A DNA stretch of 64,000 bases from Physella acuta (taxonomy: Eukaryota > Mollusca > Gastropoda > Physidae). Shown in pieces: positions 52,601 to 60,525 of the stretch (the stretch's first letter is position 1; the number at the start of each line of letters is the position of its first letter). A program made the position numbers and the translations under genes. The notes below the pieces were generated by a model that made no database searches, was not told the DNA's origin, and saw only the letters and a program-made list of their open reading frames with translations. The stretch spans positions 420,001 through 484,000 of the forward strand of contig NW_026731935.1 of the NCBI RefSeq assembly GCF_028476545.1, given 5' to 3'.

Positions 52601-55600
52601 GGAAAAAATGACGTTGGAAAGGACACAGATTGCGCAAACCACCACTATCAGGAGGCAGGCATTGAGGTGGAACCCTCAGGAAAGCGCTAACGATCTCGAC
52701 GAAGAAACACCTGGAGACGGGACCTTGAGGCTGACACCACAAAGACGGACTTCACCTGGAGTCAGGTTGAGAACAGGACAGAGGGCTCTTGAGATCTTTG
52801 GTTGGCGGCCCATATCAACACTTAAGACTTCCATGTTGATGAAGAGCGGAGGTGTGTGTTCTAAGAGTGAAGTCAAAATTTGCTAAAATTCTTAGATAAC
52901 GTTAGATGGGTTCAAATATCAAGCCAATATCATATAGACTTATAATAAGAGCAAGATTTGTTTTTCTACTTTCTAAACTCGCCTTTTCTTTAGCAACCAC
53001 TCGTGTTGTATCATCCATCCAATCAGCCTCATCTAAAAGTTGATAAAAAGCTTCACGAATATCATCAATCATTTCCATGGCCTGAAACACAGTTAAATAA
53101 AAAAGCAAAAGCTTGAAATTTTTTCTCTCGCGTCTTCTGCCACATCATGAATGACATTAATTGCTGCAAGACTTACATTCTTTAGAACTTTCTAAGTGAC
53201 ACTAATTAATGTAGGAATTCTATTTATTAGAGTCCATTCGAAGTGACATTAATTGCTGTAAGACTTACATTCTTTAGAACTTTCTAAGTGACACTAATTA
53301 ATGTAGGAATTCTATTTATTAGAGTCCATTCGAAGTGACATTAATTGCTGTAAGACTTACATTCTTTAGAACTTTCTAAGTGACACTAATTAATGTAGGA
53401 ATTCTATTTATTAGAGTCCATTCGAAGTGACATTAATTGCTGTAAGACTTACATTCTTTAGAACTTTCTAAGTGACACTAATTAATGTAGGAATTCTATT
53501 TATTAGAGTCCATTCGAAGTGACATTAGTTGCTGTAAGACTTACATTCTTTAGAACTTTCTAAGTGACACTAATTAATGTAGGAATTCTATTTATTAGAG
53601 TCCATTCGAAGTGACATTAATTGCTGTAAGACTTACTGTTTCCTTTGAACCTTCATCAAAGTGTCTTTCAACAAAGAGACGTCCAGCGGCGTTGCCCATG
53701 TTATCGTTGATATAACTAACACAGTCGTACCACCTTGGGGGCTCCGACTCTGATCCAAAGATGTGCTGTATGGAGACAAAGACAATCTTTTATGCTGTAT
53801 GGAGACAATGACAATCTTTTATGCTGTATGGAGACAATGACAATCTTTTATGCTGTATGGAGACAATGACAATCTTTTATGCTGTATGGAGACAAAGACA
53901 ATCTTTTATGCTGTATGGAGACAAAGACAATCTTTCATGCTGTATGGAGACAAAGACAATCTTTCGTGCTGTATGGAGACAAAGACAATCTTTCATGCTG
54001 TATGGAGACAAAGACAATCTTTTATGCTGTATGGAGACAATGACAATCTTTCATGCTGTATGGAGACAAAGACAATCTTTTATGCTGTATGGAGACAATG
54101 ACAATCTTTCATGCTGTATGGAGACAAAGACAATCTTTCATGCTGTATGGAGACAAAGACAATCTTTTATGCTGTATGGAGACAATGACAATCTTTCATG
54201 CTGTATGGAGACAAAGACAATATTCAATCTGTATGGAGACAAAGACAATCTTTCTTGCTGTATAGAGACAATGACACTATTCATGCTTTAATAAGAAGAA
54301 AGCTATGTTACTCAATCAAGGACAATCTTCCTTCTTTTTAAAACTGCGCCCACTCTTCCCACTTTTAAACTCATGCTGTATGGAGACAAAAACAATATTC
54401 AATCTGTATGGAGACAAAGACAATCTTTCTTGCTGTATAGAGACAATGACACTATTCATGCTTTAATAAGAAGAAAGCTATGTTACTCAATCAAGGACAA
54501 TCTTCCTTCTTTTTAAAACTGCGCCCACTCTTCCCACTTTTAAACTCATGCTGTATGGAGACAAAAACAATATTCAATCTGTATGGAGACAAAGACAATC
54601 TTTCTTGCTGTATAGAGACAATGACACTATTCATGCTTTAATAAGAAGAAAGCTATGTTACTCAATCAAGGACAATCTTCCTTCTTTTTAAAACTGCGCC
54701 CACTCTTCCCACTTTTAAACACTTGACACTTTTTCTACCTTTCATTTGATCTACTTTTTCAATCTTTTTACTTTTTTACTAATCTATTTTAATCCTTACA
54801 TGCAGACAAAATACCATATGTGACTAAAGTGATTTTAGTGGAAATATGTGCGTGATAAAAGAGAGATAGGGAGAGAGAGAATGCGACAGAGGCAGAGAGA
54901 AGGAATTTGGTATTAGAGAGAAACAGAATTAGTTTGGAAACACGAGAGTAAAAGGAGTTTCTAATGGACGGAGCGCAAATGTTGCGAGGCACGAATATCG
55001 GAAATATCGGACATTAGCCAAGGGCCATAACCTTTTAGCTTGTTAGGGGAAAACATGAACAGGTGTATCGATTTCCTGCTCTGTATAGTCAAAGGACTGT
55101 AGTATAGGACTACATGTCTCTCACATTGTATGTTGTTGTATAGGCCTACATGTCTCTCACATTGTATGTTGTTGTATAGGACTACATGTCTCTCACATTG
55201 TATGTAGTTGTATAGGACTACATGTCTCTCACAGTGTATGTTGTATATGACTACATGTCTCTCACATTGTATGTTGTTGTATAGGACTACATGTCTCTCA
55301 CATTGTATGTTGTTGTATAGGACTACATGTCTCTCACATTGTATGTTGTTGTATAGGACTACATGTCTCTCACATTGTATGTTGTTGTATAGGACTACAT
55401 GTCTCTCACAGTGTATGTTGTATATGACTACATGTCTCTCACATTGTATGTTGTTGTATAGGACTACATGTCTCTCACATTGTATGTTGTTGTATAGGAC
55501 TACATGTCTCTCACATTGTATGTTGTTGTATAGGACTACATGTCTCTCACAGTGTATGTTGTATATGACTACATGTCTCTCACAGTGTATGTTGTTGTAT

Positions 55601-58600
55601 AGGACTACATGTCTCTCACAGTGTATGTTGTATAGGACTACATGTCTCTCACATTGTATGTTGTTGTATAGGACTACATGTCTCTCACATTGTATGTTGT
55701 TGTATAGGACTACATGTCTCTCACAGTGTATGTTGTTGTATAGGACTACATGTCTCTCATAGTGTATGTTGTTGTATAGGACTACATGTCTCTCACATTG
55801 TATGTTGTTGTATAGGACTACATGTCTCTCACAGTGTATGTTGTATAGGACTACATGTCTCTCACAGTGTATGTTGTATAGGACTACATGTCTCTCACAT
55901 TGTATGTTGTTGTATAGGACTACATGTCTCTCACAGTGTATGTTGTTGTATAGGACTACATGTCTCTCACAGTGTATGTTGTTGTATAGGACTACATGTC
56001 TCTCACATTGTATGTTGTTGTATAGGACTACATGTCTCTCACATTGTATGTTGTATAGGACTACATGTCTCTCACAGTGTATGTTGTTGTATAGGACTAC
56101 ATGTCTCTCATATTGTATGTTGTATAGGACTACATGTCTCTCACATTGTATGTTGTTGTATAGGCCTATATGTCTCTCACATTGTATGTTGTATAGGACT
56201 ACATGTCTCTCACAGTGTATGTTGTATATGACTACATGTCTCTCACATTGTATGTTGTTGTATAGGACTACATGTCTCTCACAGTGTATGTTGTTGTATA
56301 GGACTACATGTCTCTCACAGTGTATGTTGTTGTATAGGACTACATGTCTCTCACAGTGTATGTTGTTGTATAGGACTACATGTCTCTCATAGTGTATGTT
56401 GTTGTATAGGACTACATGTCTCTCACATTGTATGTTGTATAGGACTACATGTCTCTCACATTGTATGTTGTTGTATAGGACTACATGTCTCTCACATTGT
56501 ATGTTGTTGTATAGGACTACATGTCTCTCACAGTGTATGTTGTATAGGACTACATGTCTCTCACATTGTATGTTGTTGTATAGGACTACATGTCTCTCAT
56601 GTTGTATGTTGTTGTATAGGACTATATTTCACATTGTCTCTCACATTTTGTAGGGTAATATTTTTCTAGTTATCTTAATGTTTTAGTCAACATTCTATAA
56701 GTTATCTTAATGTTTTAGATAACATTCTACAAGTTATCTTAATGTTTTAGGTAACATTCTACAAGTTATCTTAATGTTTTAGGCAACATTCTACAAGTTA
56801 TCTTAATGTTTTAGGCAACATTCTACATGTTATCTTAATGATTAAAGCATCAATTACCTTACTGAACTCACTCCGAATTTTCCTGTATTCTTTTGGAAGG
56901 TTGTCTATTCTTGCCATCAGACACCTCCATATAACGTAATTTGCGAGAACTCTATGGAGTATAGACACAACAAAACTTGTAGGACTTCTAGTTCTAGCCT
57001 TACCTTTTAGGACTTCTAGTTCTAGCCTTACCTTTTAGGACTTCTAGTTGTATCTTACCCTTTAGGACTTCTAGTTCTAGCCTTACCTTTTAGGACTTCT
57101 AGTTCTAGCCTTACCTTTTAGGACTTCTAGTTCTAGCCTTACCTTGTGGGACTTCTAGTTCTAGCCTTACCTTTTAGGACTTCTAGTTCTAGCCTTACCT
57201 TTTAGGACTTCTAGTTGTATCTTACCTTTTAGGACTTCTAGTTCTAGCCTTACCTTTTAGGACTTCTAGTTCTAGCCTTACCTTGTGAGACTTCTAGTTC
57301 TAGCCTTACCTTTTAGGACTTCTAGTTCTAGCCTTACCTTTTAGGACTTCTAGTTCTAGCCTTACCTTTTAGGACTTCTAGTTCTAGCCTTACCTTTTAG
57401 GACTTCTAGTTGTATCTTACCTTTTAGGACTTCTAGTTCTAGCCTTACCTTTTAGGACTTCTAGTTGTATCTTACCTTTTGGGACTTCTAGTTCTAGCCT
57501 TACCTTGTGAGACTTCTAGTTGTAGCCTTACCTTTTAGGACTTCTAGTTGTATCTTACCTTTTAGGACTTCTAGTTCTAGCCTTACCTTGTAGGACTTCT
57601 AGTTTTAACCTTACCTTGTAGGACTCCTCTGAATGAGTTTTCCCAAAGCTACAAAGTAAGGGAGAGCGTAGACCACGATAGTCTCGTGTTCAGTGATGAC
57701 AATATCAGCAGTTTTGTAAATCTCCTGAAGGTATTTCAGCCATTCAATCTGGTCTCAAATGTTTACAAGAAAATAACGGAGGAGAAAAAACGTATTTACT
57801 TCAACCAAGGTTAAATGGAACAAGGAGCACAAAGCAAAGTATGCAGTTATCAACCCGTTAGACGTTAAGTTAATAACTGTTTTCGAGCTAGTGTGCAGTG
57901 CCGGCGCCAGGTTATAGGTAAAACTTATTAAAAGCGCCCCCCCCCCCCCCATTGTTTTCGTGCCCCCGTATTATTAGAGGCGTAGCGACCCTTCCCGGCG
58001 CCCAGGGACAAACTTTCGATTTGCATCCCCCCTCAAACTTTCGATTTGCTCCCCCCCCCCCTCAAACTTTCAATTTGTTTTTCCAACCCATTTTGGCGCC
58101 CCCCCCCTACGGACAGCGCCCTAGGCGACCGCCTAGTTCGCCTTATAGGTAGCGCCGGCCCTGCTGGTGTGAAGACCATCTAACAAAAATCACACTCGGC
58201 CGCGACCACTACATTAAAATTTAGCAAACACACAAAACTAACTACAGTGCTGACATACACAAAACTAACTACAGTGCTGACATACACAAAACTAACTACA
58301 GTGCTGACATACACAAAACTAACTACAGTGCTGACATACACAAAACTAACTACAGTGCTGACATACACAAAACTAACTACAGTGCTGACATACACAAAAC
58401 TAACTACAGTGCTGACATACACAAAACTAACTACAGTGCTGACATACACAAAACTAACTACAGTGCTGACATACACAAAACTAACTACAGTGCTGACATA
58501 CACAAAACTAACTACAGTGCTGACATACACAAAACTAACTACAGTGCTGACATACACAAAACTAACTACAGTGCTGACATACACAAAACTAACTACAGTG

Positions 58601-60449
58601 CTGACATACACAAAACTAACTACAGTGCTGACATACACAAAACTAACTACAGTGCTGACATACACAAAACTAACTGCAGTGCTAACTTGTCAAAGCTGAA
58701 ACAAAAAAAGTTTTGTAACGGACTTTCAAACAATTAATTAATTAATTAATGGTTCTGACCTCAGGGACCTTTAGAGCGAAGTCTTGAATGGTCATATTCT
58801 TGTACATTGCCTCATTGTCCCGTCTTTGAGCCTTAGGTTTTGTAATCTAAACGTTTTGAAATCGAACAAAATAATTTAGAAAAATCTTTTCTTCACTATG
58901 CCTGTACTCCTTTTTTTTTATATAGCAGAGGTCTTCAAACTTTTTAGCCCGAGGGCCGCATTAACTATCCAATAGCAGTTCAGGGGCCGATAACACACTA
59001 GAGGTCCGAATAAAAAAGAACAAAAACATGAATGCTGTTTTTAATTATTTATTCAATATTATTTTGTTCAGTTATTATTTAATAACACCTTGATACACTA
59101 CACATGGATACTAGTATTAGTGGGACTGGATGCCAGAATAGCAGACATTTCTGGCTTTAGATTTGATGTCCCTAACATCAACAGTGACCCTGTCATCGGA
59201 CAAGTTACTTCTCTAATTGTTCTTCACGTATTTCCTTCTTGAAAATTTTTGTTCCAAAAATTGAAAATTACCTTGATGCAAAGTTTTGACATTAGGAAAG
59301 TCTTGCGCAAAAAGTCGTCGTTATGACTTATGTCTGCAGCTAAGGTCAATTTCCATACCCTCTGTTTATCAGGGGAACAGGGCATTTCCCCCTTGTCAAT
59401 TACCCCCCGGACATTTCCCCCCCCCGACATTACCCCCCAGAGTAATTACCCCCCCCCTGTCAATTACCCACCTGTCAATTACCCCCCGCCCAGTAGGACA
59501 TTACCCCCCGGACAGGGTTAGAGTTAAGGTTAGGGCTAGGTTTAGGGTTAGGGTTAGGTTTAGGGCTAGGGTTAGGGTTAGGGTTAGGGTTAGGGTTAGG
59601 GTTAGGGTTAGGGTTAGGGTTAGGGTTAGGGTTAGGGTTAGGGCTAGGGCTAGGATTAGGGCTAGGGTTAGGGCTAGGGTTAGGGCTAGTATTAGGGCTA
59701 GGGTTATGGTTATGGTTTTGGTTATGGTTATGGTTAGGGCTAGGGTTAGGGTTAGGGCTAGGATTGGGGCTAGGGTTAGGGCTAGGATTAGGGCTAGGGC
59801 TAGGATTGTGGCTAGGGTTAGGGCTAGGATTGGGGCTAGGGTTAGGGCTAGGATTGGGGCTAGGGTTAGGGCTAGGATTAGGGCTAGGGTTAGGGTTAGG
59901 GTTAGGGTTAGGGTTAGGGTTAGGGCTAGGGTTAGGGCTAGGGCTAGGGCTAGGGCTAGGGCTAGGGCTAGGGCTAGGGCTAGGGCTAGGGCTAGGGCTA
60001 GGGCTAGGGCTAGGGCTAGGGATAGGGCTAGGGTTAGGGTTAGGGTTAAGATTAGGGTTAGGGCTAGGGTTAGGGTTAGAGCTAGTGTCATGGTTAGGGT
60101 TAGGGTTGTGTCTAGAGTTGGTTTTGGTTTTGTGTGAAGTTTTAGGCTAAGGTGGATGCTTTGGTTTTGGTCTTTTACTTAAGGTTTGATTAAAGTAGTA
60201 TAAAGGTATAGAATTCTAGTTAGAGTTAGTATTCTAACTTGAGAGGGGGGGTAATTAACCGGAGGGGGGGAGGGGGTAATTGACAGGGGGATAATTGACA
60301 GAGGGGTAATTGCTCCGGGGGGTAAATACGGGGGGGGGGGGGAATTTCCAGGGGGGTAATGTCCTGTAGCCGTTTATCAGACACTAGCCGTCGGAACCCG
60401 TTACACGTGAATTATAGGCCTATATATTTTAATTTTCTACATGTTTGAG

Positions 60450-60525
<76 letters not shown>

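Noticed and set aside
52902-53108. Continuation of exon 6 into [19 protein letters not shown]
   Set aside because: Sequence after AAAGAAAAG does not match M13 proteins, while the exon at 49928 supplies the expected continuation.
58760-58831. Shorter version of visible exon 2 using the inner acceptor
   Set aside because: It keeps the frame but loses five residues expected from family spacing (ITKPK). It is kept only as an alternative acceptor.
59501-60150. Long Leu-Thr, Gly-Leu and Arg-Val frames on both strands
   Set aside because: Translation of telomere-like hexamers.
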